Shown piece after piece: positions 44,535-54,400 of a stretch of DNA of 64,000 nt. The notes under the pieces were generated by a model. The model worked only from the letters and a program-made list of their open reading frames with translations, had not been told where the DNA came from and ran no database searches. A program made the translations under genes and the position numbers. The DNA is from Echinicola sp. 20G (GTDB lineage: Bacteria; Bacteroidota; Bacteroidia; Cytophagales; Cyclobacteriaceae), in assembly GCF_015533855.1 (NCBI RefSeq), contig NZ_AP024154.1, forward strand, positions 2,424,501-2,488,500, read 5' to 3'. Every line of letters starts with the position of its first letter. Positions within the stretch are counted from its first letter, which is position 1.

Positions 44535-46082
44535 ATGGATATATTAAAGTGTAGAATTTTTGTGATAGTCTTGGTTTTTATTGCCGCAAGCTGTAAGAAT
44601 CAATCGACCGAAAGTGAGAAAGTAGCTATTACTCCTCCAAACATCATTTATATCTTAGCAGATGATATGGGCTTTGGAGATTTAGGAGCCAATAACCCTG
44701 ATAGTAAGATCCCAACTCCTCATCTTGACCAATTGGCAAAGGAAGGAATGCGTTTTACAGATGCGCATACCTCCTCGGCAGTGTGCACCCCTACCAGATA
44801 TGGTATTTTGACCGGAAGGTATAATTGGAGATCAACGTTGAAAAAAGGGGTATTAGGTGGATATAGTAAACCTTTGATTGATACTACCAGAGCAACGGTG
44901 GCTTCCATGCTCAGTGCACATGGTTATCATACGGCATTTATAGGCAAGTGGCACCTTAGCTGGGACTGGGGAAAAGATGCTTCTGGAAACGTGGATTTCA
45001 GCTTACCTGTGACCCATAATCCAAATGACAATGGCTTTGACTATGCTTATGGCCATGTGGCTTCTTTGGATATCCCTCCATATGTTTATGTAGAAAATGG
45101 AAAAGTTACAGCAGTTCCGACTGATTCCACCCAAAGTAAGGATAAGTATGGCTGGTGGAGAAAAGGGATGACAGGTCCTGATTTTAAGCACGAAGATGTT
45201 ACACCTAATTTTTTCAGGAGAGGCATCCAGTATGTCAAAGAAAGAGCCCATTCAGGAGAACCATTTTTCCTTTATTTGCCATTGCCTTCCCCGCATACTC
45301 CTATTTTGCCTTCTGAAGAGTACCAGGGTAAAAGTGGCTTAAACCCTTATGGGGATTTTGTAATGATGATTGATGATTATATGGGGCAATTAATGGCCGC
45401 GGTCAAAGAAGCGGGTATTGAAGAAAATACCATGATTGTTTTTACCAGTGACAATGGCTGTTCTCCTGCTGCCAAAATTGAAGAGCTGACAGCTAAGGGA
45501 CATTATCCAAATGGTATTTATAGAGGGCATAAAGCGGATATTTATGAAGGTGGACATCGGGTTCCATTCATCGTAAAATGGCCAAGAACTATCAAAGCTT
45601 CTACTATCAATGATCAAACCATTTGTACGACAGACTTAATGGCTACCTGTGCTGATTTGGTGGGGTACAAGCTAAAGGACGATGAGGGAGAAGACAGTTA
45701 CAGCATGCTGCCATTATTTCAAGGTGAAACTTTGGAAGGCGATTTCCGTGAGGCAACAGTTCACCATTCCATTAATGGAAGCTTTGCCATCAGGAAAGGT
45801 GATTGGAAGTTGGCGATGACTGCGGGTTCTGGCGGCTGGAGTTTTCCAACCCCTGCCCAAGTGGCCAAACAAGACACATTGCCAGAAGTTCAGTTGTTCA
45901 ACATGAAAGACGACCCGAAAGAAGAAAATAACCTACAGGCAGAGTTCCCGGAAAAGGTTGATGAACTTCAAGCGCTTTTGACAAAATACATTGAATCAGG
46001 AAGAAGCACACCTGGTCAGCCTCAGCCAAATGATGGTGGAGAATTATGGGAACAGCTATGGTGGATGCAAGAATCTGAATAA
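44535..46082 (+). CDS. Family S1 sulfatase (lipoprotein), second of three
   Basis: The 515-residue protein has a lipoprotein signal ('VIVLVFIAASCKNQS', Cys about 20), metal-binding 'IIYILADDMGFGDLG', the formylglycine motif C-T-P-T-R with Cys84, 'AFIGKWHLSWDWG', 'MIVFTSDNGCSPAAK' and 'GHKADIYEGGHRVPFIVKWP'. It is a close paralogue of the next gene, and the two are 6 bases apart. Sulfatases of this look remove sulfate from hexosamine or uronate units; the position attacked cannot be read here. It probably starts the operon 44535-49305. Confidence 0.95.
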   Translation: MDILKCRIFVIVLVFIAASCKNQSTESEKVAITPPNIIYILADDMGFGDLGANNPDSKIPTPHLDQLAKEGMRFTDAHTSSAVCTPTRYGILTGRYNWRSTLKKGVLGGYSKPLIDTTRATVASMLSAHGYHTAFIGKWHLSWDWGKDASGNVDFSLPVTHNPNDNGFDYAYGHVASLDIPPYVYVENGKVTAVPTDSTQSKDKYGWWRKGMTGPDFKHEDVTPNFFRRGIQYVKERAHSGEPFFLYLPLPSPHTPILPSEEYQGKSGLNPYGDFVMMIDDYMGQLMAAVKEAGIEENTMIVFTSDNGCSPAAKIEELTAKGHYPNGIYRGHKADIYEGGHRVPFIVKWPRTIKASTINDQTICTTDLMATCADLVGYKLKDDEGEDSYSMLPLFQGETLEGDFREATVHHSINGSFAIRKGDWKLAMTAGSGGWSFPTPAQVAKQDTLPEVQLFNMKDDPKEENNLQAEFPEKVDELQALLTKYIESGRSTPGQPQPNDGGELWEQLWWMQESE

Positions 46083-46088
46083 TTAACT

Positions 46089-47627
46089 ATGAGATTTATA
46101 CCCTTAAACCTTTTAAAAGCAGTTTTTGTTGGCTGCTGTTTACTTCAATTTTCATGTGCTGAAAAAAGCCAGCGTGAAGAACCCAAACGACCAAATATTA
46201 TTTATGTGTTGGCCGATGACATGGGCATTGGTGATATTCAAGCATTTTACCCTGAAGGGAAAATAGCCACACCAAACCTTGATCAAATGGCTGCAGATGG
46301 GATGCGTTTCACAGATGCCCATACATCATCTGCTGTCTGTACGCCCACGCGATACAGCATTTTAACTGGACGTTATAACTGGCGTTCTAGGTTGAAAGAA
46401 GGAGTCTTGTGGAGTGATGATAAAGGTTTGATAGACACTGCAAGAACTACAGTACCCTCTCTGCTGAAGGACCATGGCTACCATACCGCTTATTTGGGAA
46501 AGTGGCATTTGGGTTGGAACTGGGGACATGATGAGCAAGGAAATATAGACTTTAGCAAAGAAGTAACCCATAATCCAAATGATAATGGTTTTGACTATGC
46601 TTATGGACATGTCGCTTCATTGGATATTCCACCTTATGTATATGTTGAAAATGGAAAGGTGACAGCAATTCCCACCGACTCGACAGAAAGCAAAGACAAG
46701 TATGGTTGGTGGAGAAAAGGGATGACAGCACCTGATTTTAAGCATGAAGATGTAACGCCTAATTTCTTCAGAAGAGCGATTTCATATGTGCAAGAGAGGG
46801 CAAAGACAGATCAGCCTTTTTTCCTTTATTTGGCGCTCCCTTCCCCACACTCTCCAATTCTTCCGTCAGAAAAATGGCAAGGCAAAAGCGGGTTGAACCC
46901 CTATGGTGATTTTGTGATGATGATTGATGATTACATGGGACAGTTGATTTCCGCGGTAAATGAATCGGGAGTAGAAGATGACACCATGATCATATTTGTA
47001 ACAGACAATGGCTGTGCCCCAGCTTCCAAAATTGATGAATTGATTGAAGCAGGGCATCACCCAAGTGGAATTTACCGAGGGCATAAGGCGGATATTTACG
47101 AAGGTGGTCATCGAGTGCCTTTTATAGTCAAGTGGCCAAAGACGGTCAAAGCAGGAAGTGTCAGCGATCAGACCATCTGCACTACTGATTTGTTAGCCAC
47201 TTGTGCGGCCTTGGTCGATTATAAATTGAAAGACAATGAAGGCGAGGACAGCTATAATATGCTTCCTCTTCTCAAAGGAGAGACTTTAAAAGAAGATTTT
47301 CGTGAAGCAACAGTCCATCATTCAGTGAATGGCTCTTTTGCGATTCGAAAGGGAGATTGGAAACTGCTTATGTGTGGAGGTTCAGGTGGATGGAGCTACC
47401 CAACTCCTCAGGACGTCGCGGAAATGGATTCCTTGCCACCTGTTCAGCTGTACAACATGAAAGAAGACCCTTCAGAAACCAGTAACCTTGAAGCGAAATA
47501 TCCAGAAAAAGTACAGGAGCTTCAGGATCTTCTGACCAAATATGTTGTTGAAGGCAGAAGTACACCTGGGGTGGCTCAGGAAAATGATGGTGAAAAGAAG
47601 TGGAAGCAGCTTTGGTGGATCGACTAA
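46089..47627 (+). CDS. Family S1 sulfatase (lipoprotein), third of three, tandem paralogue of the second
   Basis: The 512-residue protein has a lipobox in 'VGCCLLQFSCAEKS' (Cys about 24), metal-binding 'IIYVLADDMGIGDIQ', formylglycine motif C-T-P-T-R with Cys84, 'AYLGKWHLGWNWG' and 'MIIFVTDNGCAPASK'. Long blocks are identical to the preceding gene, for example 'THNPNDNGFDYAYGHVASL', 'GLNPYGDFVMMIDDYMGQL' and 'YRGHKADIYEGGHRVPFIV'. The pair arose by tandem duplication and may have diverged in sulfate-position specificity (inference). Confidence 0.95.
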   Translation: MRFIPLNLLKAVFVGCCLLQFSCAEKSQREEPKRPNIIYVLADDMGIGDIQAFYPEGKIATPNLDQMAADGMRFTDAHTSSAVCTPTRYSILTGRYNWRSRLKEGVLWSDDKGLIDTARTTVPSLLKDHGYHTAYLGKWHLGWNWGHDEQGNIDFSKEVTHNPNDNGFDYAYGHVASLDIPPYVYVENGKVTAIPTDSTESKDKYGWWRKGMTAPDFKHEDVTPNFFRRAISYVQERAKTDQPFFLYLALPSPHSPILPSEKWQGKSGLNPYGDFVMMIDDYMGQLISAVNESGVEDDTMIIFVTDNGCAPASKIDELIEAGHHPSGIYRGHKADIYEGGHRVPFIVKWPKTVKAGSVSDQTICTTDLLATCAALVDYKLKDNEGEDSYNMLPLLKGETLKEDFREATVHHSVNGSFAIRKGDWKLLMCGGSGGWSYPTPQDVAEMDSLPPVQLYNMKEDPSETSNLEAKYPEKVQELQDLLTKYVVEGRSTPGVAQENDGEKKWKQLWWID

Positions 47628-47664
47628 AGCGAATAAAATATTTATAAATTCGAAAATTGATAAG

Positions 47665-49305
47665 ATGAAAAGAAAGCTGTTTATAATCAGTGTATTGCAT
47701 GTTTTGTTCTTGGCCATATGCTGGGGAGGACATGCCAAAGATTATTATGTCCATCCCACAAAAGGAAAGGATACTAATACTGGGTTAAGCCAATCGGCAG
47801 CTTTCCAAAGTCTTGATAAGGTCAATCATTTAAAACTAGAAGCCGGTGACCGGGTTTTATTGGCTTCGGGAGAAGTGTTTCTAGGTGCCATAAGCCTAAA
47901 TGACGTGAAAGGGATGAAAAGTGCTCCTATTACTTTTCAGTCTTACGCTTGGAATGGGGGAGAGAGTTTACGGGCTGTGATCGATGCAAAGAGTGAAGAT
48001 GCTGGTGTTTTACTAAAGGATTGTTCATGGATAAACATTATTGGTCTTGAAATCAAGGCAGATGGATATGATCAAAATATCGAGCAAAATGCAAAAATGA
48101 GATGTGGGATTTTGGTAACGAATCAAGAAGCTGAAAAAGTACAGGGCATCGAAATTGATAACGTTTATATTCATGATGTTTTCTTTGCCAACCCCGGTAT
48201 CAATAGAGGTGAGAATGAAATAAAAACGGCAAATGGAACCCAAGCTTATGGCTGGGGGATCAGGGTGATCAATAGTAACCCAGAGCTGATGATTCAAGAG
48301 GTAAAGATCAGTAATTGTAAGGTTGAAAATGTAGCGCACACTGGTATCAAGCTGACAGGCAAAGATCATAATATTCAGCAAGTCAAAATCAGTAATAATG
48401 AAGTGATTCGACCTGGTGGGCCTGGTATTCAAATGTCAGGGGTGCGTTTTGTTCATGTCTTGAACAATAATGTGCAATACTCAGGAAGTCCAGATGATAG
48501 CAGAAAGTGGGGTCGAGGTAGCGGACTTTGGACTTGGGGGGCTTCTCAGGTGATGATCGAGCACAATCAATTTATGCATGCTAATGGGCCCGCAGATTCT
48601 GCTGGGGCTCATATTGACTTTAATTGTGACAATGTAGTCATGCAGTACAATTTCAGTGCTTTTAATGCTGGGGGTTTTTGCGAAATTTTAGGGAATAATT
48701 TTAATTGTTCCTACCGCTTTAATATCAGTGTCAATGATGGACACCGGGAAAAAGGAGTAGGGAATGCTTTTCAGGAAGGAAAAGTTTTTTGGTTGAGCGG
48801 CTATCAGGGTAAGAAAGCCAGAAAGGGGCCTATTAATTCCTATTTCTACAATAATACCATCTATGTAAGCAAAGACCATACGGCCAAAATAGCTATTGAG
48901 AATAATTCTAGTGGTATTTTGATCGCCAATAATATTTTCTGCATCGAGGGGGAAAGCAAATATGTATTGGGAGATCAGTACAATCCTGATGACGGAAAAG
49001 GCAATGTCAGCTTAGAACATGTAACTTTTGCAAATAATCTCTTCTATGATAAGGGTAATTGGCCAAAAGAAGCCATGATTTACGACCAATCTCCGATCTA
49101 TGGAAATCCCCAATTTGCAAATGCCGGTGGAGAAAAACCATCAGATTATATCCCTTCCAACGCGAATTTGGTAAAGCAAGGGATTGAAGTAAAAAGAATA
49201 GAAGGAGATCCTTTTGGTTTGGTTAGAGGCTTACAAATGAAGACAGATTTTCTAGGACAAGAAATAAACGGAATCAATTTTATTGGTGCAATAAAGCCTG
49301 AGTGA
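47665..49305 (+). CDS. Right-handed parallel beta-helix protein, probable polysaccharide lyase or glycosidase
   Basis: I choose the ATG at 47665 because it gives a signal peptide ('MKRKLFIISVLHVLFLAICW', cut near 'GGHAKDYYV') and lies just after the sulfatase stop; the longer frame from 47542 overlaps the sulfatase and lacks a signal. The 546-residue protein starts with 'DYYVHPTKGKDTNTGLSQSA', typical of pectate-lyase-like beta-helix enzymes, followed by coil repeats such as 'NIIGLEIKADGYDQN', 'VSNNEV'-like turns, 'GPGIQMSGVRFVHVLNNNVQ' and 'NNTIYVSKDHTAKIAIENNS'. Families with this fold include PL6, which holds dermatan/chondroitin B lyases, but I cannot assign it by eye. It is the last gene of the sulfatase operon. 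Confidence 0.75.
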   Translation: MKRKLFIISVLHVLFLAICWGGHAKDYYVHPTKGKDTNTGLSQSAAFQSLDKVNHLKLEAGDRVLLASGEVFLGAISLNDVKGMKSAPITFQSYAWNGGESLRAVIDAKSEDAGVLLKDCSWINIIGLEIKADGYDQNIEQNAKMRCGILVTNQEAEKVQGIEIDNVYIHDVFFANPGINRGENEIKTANGTQAYGWGIRVINSNPELMIQEVKISNCKVENVAHTGIKLTGKDHNIQQVKISNNEVIRPGGPGIQMSGVRFVHVLNNNVQYSGSPDDSRKWGRGSGLWTWGASQVMIEHNQFMHANGPADSAGAHIDFNCDNVVMQYNFSAFNAGGFCEILGNNFNCSYRFNISVNDGHREKGVGNAFQEGKVFWLSGYQGKKARKGPINSYFYNNTIYVSKDHTAKIAIENNSSGILIANNIFCIEGESKYVLGDQYNPDDGKGNVSLEHVTFANNLFYDKGNWPKEAMIYDQSPIYGNPQFANAGGEKPSDYIPSNANLVKQGIEVKRIEGDPFGLVRGLQMKTDFLGQEINGINFIGAIKPE

Positions 49306-49626
49306 TATTATTGACATCTGTACTTGTTAATTATCCCCCTCCTAGTACTAGTGAGTTAAAGACTTTATAACTTTGAAAGGTTATTATTGCGGGGAGGTCG
49401 ACACAGCTGCGGGACGGGGGTGGCCTTGTGGGAAGAAGCTTTAGCTGTGTCTTGATTTTTCTTTGCTTCGTTTCTTTTCATCTAAGGAAAAGAAATGAAG
49501 AGTAAAGCCTAGGAAACAGACTTAATTGGTGGAAAAACCATTTTCAATTGCCAATATTTAAAAACAATAATTTTTCAAAATATACAACTAGTTTAAGAAG
49601 TAGTAACAACTAAAAATTAGATAGAT
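49306..49626. other. Intergenic region with two hairpins, possible REP-like interspersed element
   Basis: The 321 bases hold a locally GC-rich stretch (about 49391-49440), a 9-bp inverted repeat (49400-49408 with 49443-49451) and a 13-bp hairpin (49466-49478 with 49488-49500, one G-T pair). The composition differs from the flanks. Similar palindromic repeats are scattered in many Bacteroidota genomes, but whether this is one cannot be told from one copy. Confidence 0.45.
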
Positions 49627-50691
49627 TTGATCAATAAAGCACTAAAGATTACATTATTGAGCGTGACCCTTTTAACACTGTGTTTTTCTGTCAGTAAAGG
49701 CCAAGACCCGCTGAGTTTGTCAAAACACATACAGCCTGTAGGACAAGAAAATATCTTCAAAACGGAAGGATACTATAATTGGGGTGGATCAGTGATAAAA
49801 GGAGAAGATGGCAAATACCATCTTTTTTATTCCAGATGGCCAAAATCCACACAATTTTCTGGTTGGATGATATACTCAGAAATAGCTCACGCGGTGTCCG
49901 ACCAACCGGTGGGTCCATGGGAATACAAAGAAACTGTGCTGGAAGGTAGGGGTAAAGGCCATTGGGATGCGATTACAGCACACAACCCGAAAATTAAACA
50001 ATTTAAAGGGAAGTTTTACTTATACTATGTGTCTACAAATTTGGGTGAAAACAAGGATTATAATGAGGATGACTTGAAGGAGATCAGTCGTTCCCGGTTA
50101 AGTCACCCAGGTAGGAAAGTGGCCAGATCAAATCAACGAACAGGAGTGGCTGTGGCTACATCCTTAGATGGACCTTGGACCAGACAAAACCAGCCATTAA
50201 TAGAGCCATCAGGGCCAATTACTACCATTACTGTCAACCCGGCAGTTGCTCAAGGAAAAGACGATAGATTTTATATGATTGTCAAGGGGGACAAGCCCAA
50301 CGAAACCAGGTTTATTCGGAATCAAGCTATGGCGATCAGTGATCATCCTGATGGACCTTACGAGATTCAGCCTGATCCAGTAATTGATTACATCGATACT
50401 GAGGACATGTCTCTTTGGTATGATGAAAGCAGAGGAATGTATTATGGAATATTCCATACTCCAGAAGGATTTATCGGTCTGGTAAGTTCTGAGGATGGAT
50501 TGAAATGGAAAAAAGCTTCTGAGTACCAGGTAATGCCAAAAGAGATGAAAATGGATGACGGATCAATACTTAAGCCTGATCGCCTTGAACGCCCTTTTGT
50601 CTATGAAGAAAATGGACAAGTAGTCATGTTAGGGTTGGCAGCCAAGCAAGGAGACAATTCTTTTGTCATAACCATACCTTTAAAATACTAA
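49627..50691 (+). CDS. Secreted five-bladed beta-propeller protein, GH43/GH117-like glycosidase candidate
   Basis: The 354-residue frame starts with TTG; an in-frame stop lies three codons upstream, and the product then has a good signal peptide ('ALKITLLSVTLLTLCFSVSK', cut near 'GQDP'). The repeating blades are visible as 'YNWGGSVIKGEDGKYHLFYS', 'GHWDAITAHNPKIKQFKGKF', 'VAVATSLDGPWTRQNQPLI' and 'MSLWYDESRGMYYGIFHTPE'. Acidic residues in blade starts fit the GH-F/J-type propellers. The neighbours suggest an exo-acting glycosidase on the same polysaccharide. No family is certain. The gene is alone between the sulfatase operon and PL8. Confidence 0.7.
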   Translation: MINKALKITLLSVTLLTLCFSVSKGQDPLSLSKHIQPVGQENIFKTEGYYNWGGSVIKGEDGKYHLFYSRWPKSTQFSGWMIYSEIAHAVSDQPVGPWEYKETVLEGRGKGHWDAITAHNPKIKQFKGKFYLYYVSTNLGENKDYNEDDLKEISRSRLSHPGRKVARSNQRTGVAVATSLDGPWTRQNQPLIEPSGPITTITVNPAVAQGKDDRFYMIVKGDKPNETRFIRNQAMAISDHPDGPYEIQPDPVIDYIDTEDMSLWYDESRGMYYGIFHTPEGFIGLVSSEDGLKWKKASEYQVMPKEMKMDDGSILKPDRLERPFVYEENGQVVMLGLAAKQGDNSFVITIPLKY

Positions 50692-50940
50692 TCTTCAAGT
50701 ACTTAACTTGGCTCATTAAGCTCGGAAATTAAAATGCGATTTTAAATGACAATAGCGATATGAACAACGTATGAGTCAAAAAACTTGAAGATTAGGATGA
50801 AATGCAAAAATAGTATGGGTATTGGTTGAATTTCATAGTGCATTTGCCCTTATTTTTGAGTTACTTGCTATCATCTAAATTATTGTAGGGTTAAAATTTT
50901 ACAATCATTTAATGGGTTTTAATTAGGGTTTGTAAGGTAA

Positions 50941-50977
50941 AAATCCCCGAGATCTTTGTCTCGGGGATTTTTTTGTT
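50941..50977 (+). terminator. Rho-independent terminator, 250 bases after the beta-propeller gene
   Basis: A perfect 12-bp stem (50941-50952 with 50959-50970), loop of 6, then a T run. The distance to the gene implies a long 3' untranslated region or a separate small transcript. Confidence 0.85.
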
Positions 50978-51334
50978 CAAGAAAAATAATAGTAGGGCAG
51001 AAATACAGAAAAGGTATTTCATTTATTAATACATCAGCCCAATTTTTCATCCAGTTAGATTATACAGATTGTATCTTATGGTTAAATCGAAAGATTAAAT
51101 TGGTTTGTAAGGAAGTTCTACTTTTTTAAAGAAATTCTAGAACCATAATATCGATTTAGCAGTAATTTTATATGTATTTTTTACTATAACAAATGGTGAT
51201 TAGTATAAAATTTTACTTATTAATCCGTTAAATATGATATTATTACTATATTAGTCAGATAGTTATGGTAAATATTTGAATATTTTATCTAACGTTTTTG
51301 ACTGTATTCTGAGAGGAAGTATCTAAAAGTTAAT

Positions 51335-51388
51335 TGCCCCTTTGGGGTATTTTTTTGATACTCTGATAGGTCTTTTGGCCTTATCAGA
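51335..51388 (+). promoter_or_regulatory. Tandem leader hairpins upstream of PL8, possible attenuator
   Basis: Hairpin 1 (51335-51340 with 51344-51349) has four G-C pairs and is followed by seven T residues, like a weak terminator. Hairpin 2 (51362-51368 with 51382-51388, plus inner pairs) starts 6 bases after. Both lie 44-97 bases before the PL8 start codon. Confidence 0.4.
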
Positions 51389-51431
51389 AACGTCAAGTTT
51401 TAAAGATTGGACTAACCTTTAACAATATACT

Positions 51432-54400
51432 ATGAAATCTAAATTTTACCTTTTAGCGATTTCGCTAATCTGCTGGACGACGATGTCCTTTGGTCGGCAG
51501 CAAACCGATTTTGAATTGATCCTTGATCAGGTCTTTGATGATTTTCAATCTGGTACATCCACTTCTTCCCTGGACGCCAACGTGGGAAGTTTGTTGAATT
51601 CCTTGGATACAGCTGGGTATTGGTCAAACATAGATTATTCTTCAACTAGCCAAACAGCCTGGCAACCTGCTTACCATTTTAACAGATTGAGTGAGATGGC
51701 AAAAGCTTATTCTCGAGAAGGCAGCGCCTATTATGGCGATAGTTTGCTTAAGTCCCGTATCATTAAAGCTTCGGAATACTGGTTGAACCTTAGTCCCCAG
51801 CCCAGTAGTACCAATTGGTTTTACAGGACAATTACTATACCCAATGCTGTGGGTAGGATGCTGGTATGCTTCAGAAAGTCTCAAGAGGGAATATCTCCAA
51901 CATTGGAGAGTGATTTGATCAATGTAATGACCAAAGGCGTTTCGCTTTATAATGCTCCATCGAAAAATGGTTCCAACAGAACTGATGTTGGTCAGCACTA
52001 TATTATTCGAGGGTGTTTGACGGAGAATCAAACTTTATTGGAAAATGCTGTTGACTTTATTGGAGAATCTATTGTGATAGCAAATGGAGAAGGCATTCAA
52101 GCGGATGGTTCTTATGCTGCACATGGTCAGCAACTTTACATTTATGGGTATGGATTGGAGTTTATTCAAGGGATAAGGAATATAGCCATTTACGTTACGG
52201 GAACTCAGTATGAGATAGCCCCTGAAAAAATTGCCATTTTCTCCAATTTTGTAAGAAATGGATTTATCAAAACTTCTAGAGGCAAATACGTGGACTTTAA
52301 TGTCTTTGGAAGAGGGGTTTCTAGGCCAAATACCGGGAGGGCCAATACTTCGCAGGTAAGCAAAGTGAAGCTTTTCGATCTACCTGCTTATACATCTTTT
52401 TACGATACTGTGATCAGTAGGATGAATGGAAGTGAAGCTCCATCTTTTGGGGTACAAGCTGAGCATTTTAACTATTGGAATACTGACTATGCAGTTCATC
52501 ACCGGCCTGGTTATATGTTTGGTCTCAGGACTGTTTCAACACGAACAATGAAATCAGAAATGGGAAATGGAGAGAATTTGAAAGGAACCTATTTGACAGA
52601 AGGAGCTACTTATATTGCTGTGAATGGTGATGAGTATTACAATATATTCCCAGCTTGGGAATGGAATAAAATTCCCGGAACAACTGTTCCTGAAATTACC
52701 AATTACCCCACTAGATCACCATGGGGCACCAACCCAGGTAAGTCCACCTTTGTGGGAGGAGTTTCTGATGGAAAATATGGCGCAAATGTCTTTGCGATGA
52801 ATGATTACAGCACCCAAGCCAAAAAGGCATGGTTTTTCTTTGATGATGAGATCGTATGTCTGGGAGCAGGAATCAGCTCTTCAGCAAGTCAAAAGATCAA
52901 CACTACCATGAACCAATCCTTATTGGATGGAGATGTGGTGGTTTCTGAATCAGGAACAATACAAACTCTATCTGAAGGACTTCATAATTATAGCAGTGGT
53001 TTGGATTGGGTATGGCATGATTCGGTAGCATACCTGTTTCCTCAAGGTGGAAATATCCGCTTAAGTAATGATGTTCAGACTGGCAACTCTTATGATATCA
53101 ACCATAGTTATTATTCTGATAATGATCCGATCAGTAAAGATGTATTTAAGTTGTGGATTGATCACGGCCTGTCGCCATCGAATGATAATTATGAATATAT
53201 AGTGGTGCCTGGAATGAACAATGCTGATGCTATGTCCAGTTATGATGCCAGCAATATCGTTGTTTTAGCCAATACCGACTCTGTTCAAGTGGTGAAACAT
53301 GCTGGCTTGGATATCTGGCAGCTCGTCTTTTACAGTGCAGGAGCTTTTGAAGCTGAAGGTGTAAAAGTAAAGGTGGACAAACCTTTGGTTTTGCAACTTA
53401 AGGGGGTGTCCTCTGGGGAGGTTGAAGTATTTGCTGCTGAACCAACTCAAAGTTCTGGCATTTCAGCCCGTATTGGTCTTGAGGCAGCTGGGTTTGATGG
53501 AATGAAAATGTTGGACCTGCAATTTCCTTCGGGTTTAATGGCGGGAAGTACCGTGTCAGGAACTATCGACAATAGTTCGCCCGATTATGAAGAGATAGAA
53601 ATCCCCCTTGGGTCAATTGCAATAGCGGATGCTTATGTGAGAGGAGGTAGTTATGATGGGGATAACTTTCCCACGGGAACACTTGTAGTGAAAAAAGGGA
53701 ATGGGACCTATGATAGAGAATCCTATATTAAGTTTGATATTAGTGATCTTCCCAGCAATACAGATAGTGTCTGGATAAGATTACATGTAAAATACGCCAA
53801 TACTACAGTAACGGATACCAGTTGGGAGTTTTATTCGGTGGAAGACAGTACGTGGTCAGAAACAGGGATCACCTATTTAAACAAACCGGCTGGAGTTACA
53901 AAAATTGGAGAAGTACAGGGAATGCCTGCAGGCAGCTATGTTCAGCTAGATGTTTCAAATGTGGTTTTGGCGGCTAAGTCAGCAGGAAATAGCACTTTTT
54001 CAATCAAAATAATCTCTACGGTGCAGGGAGGAGAGACCGATGGCCAATTTGCTTCCAGGGAAGAGCTGGATGTTTATAAAAAGCCTCAGCTGATCATAAA
54101 AGAAGCGGAAGAGGTAGTTGTACCAACTGGAATTGAGGCAGTTGCAGATGCCTTTGTGCGCGGAGGGGAATATGAGAACAATAATTATCCAACACAAGAC
54201 TTATATGTAAAGCATGGTAACGGGGCATATGACCGAGAGTCTTATATGAAGTTTGACCTAAGTGAGTTGCCCAGTGAATTGGATAGCGTACAATTGAGGA
54301 TGTATGTGACCACAGGAGGGACAGAAGTAACTTCTACCATTTGGGAAGTCTTTTCGGTTTCAGATACTACTTGGACGGAGACAGGTATCACCTACGCGAC

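Larger units (their letters stand above)
50692..51431 (+). other. Long gene-free leader region upstream of the PL8 lyase
   Basis: In 740 bases I see no ORF. It contains a 12-bp inverted repeat (50689-50700 with 50783-50794), a strong terminator (50941-50977), an AT-rich stretch, and two hairpins just before PL8 (51335-51349 with a T run, and 51362-51388). Confidence 0.55.

Noticed and set aside
47542..47664. Upstream extension of the beta-helix gene overlapping the third sulfatase
   Set aside because: The extension has no signal peptide; the ATG at 47665 gives a standard one and removes the overlap.
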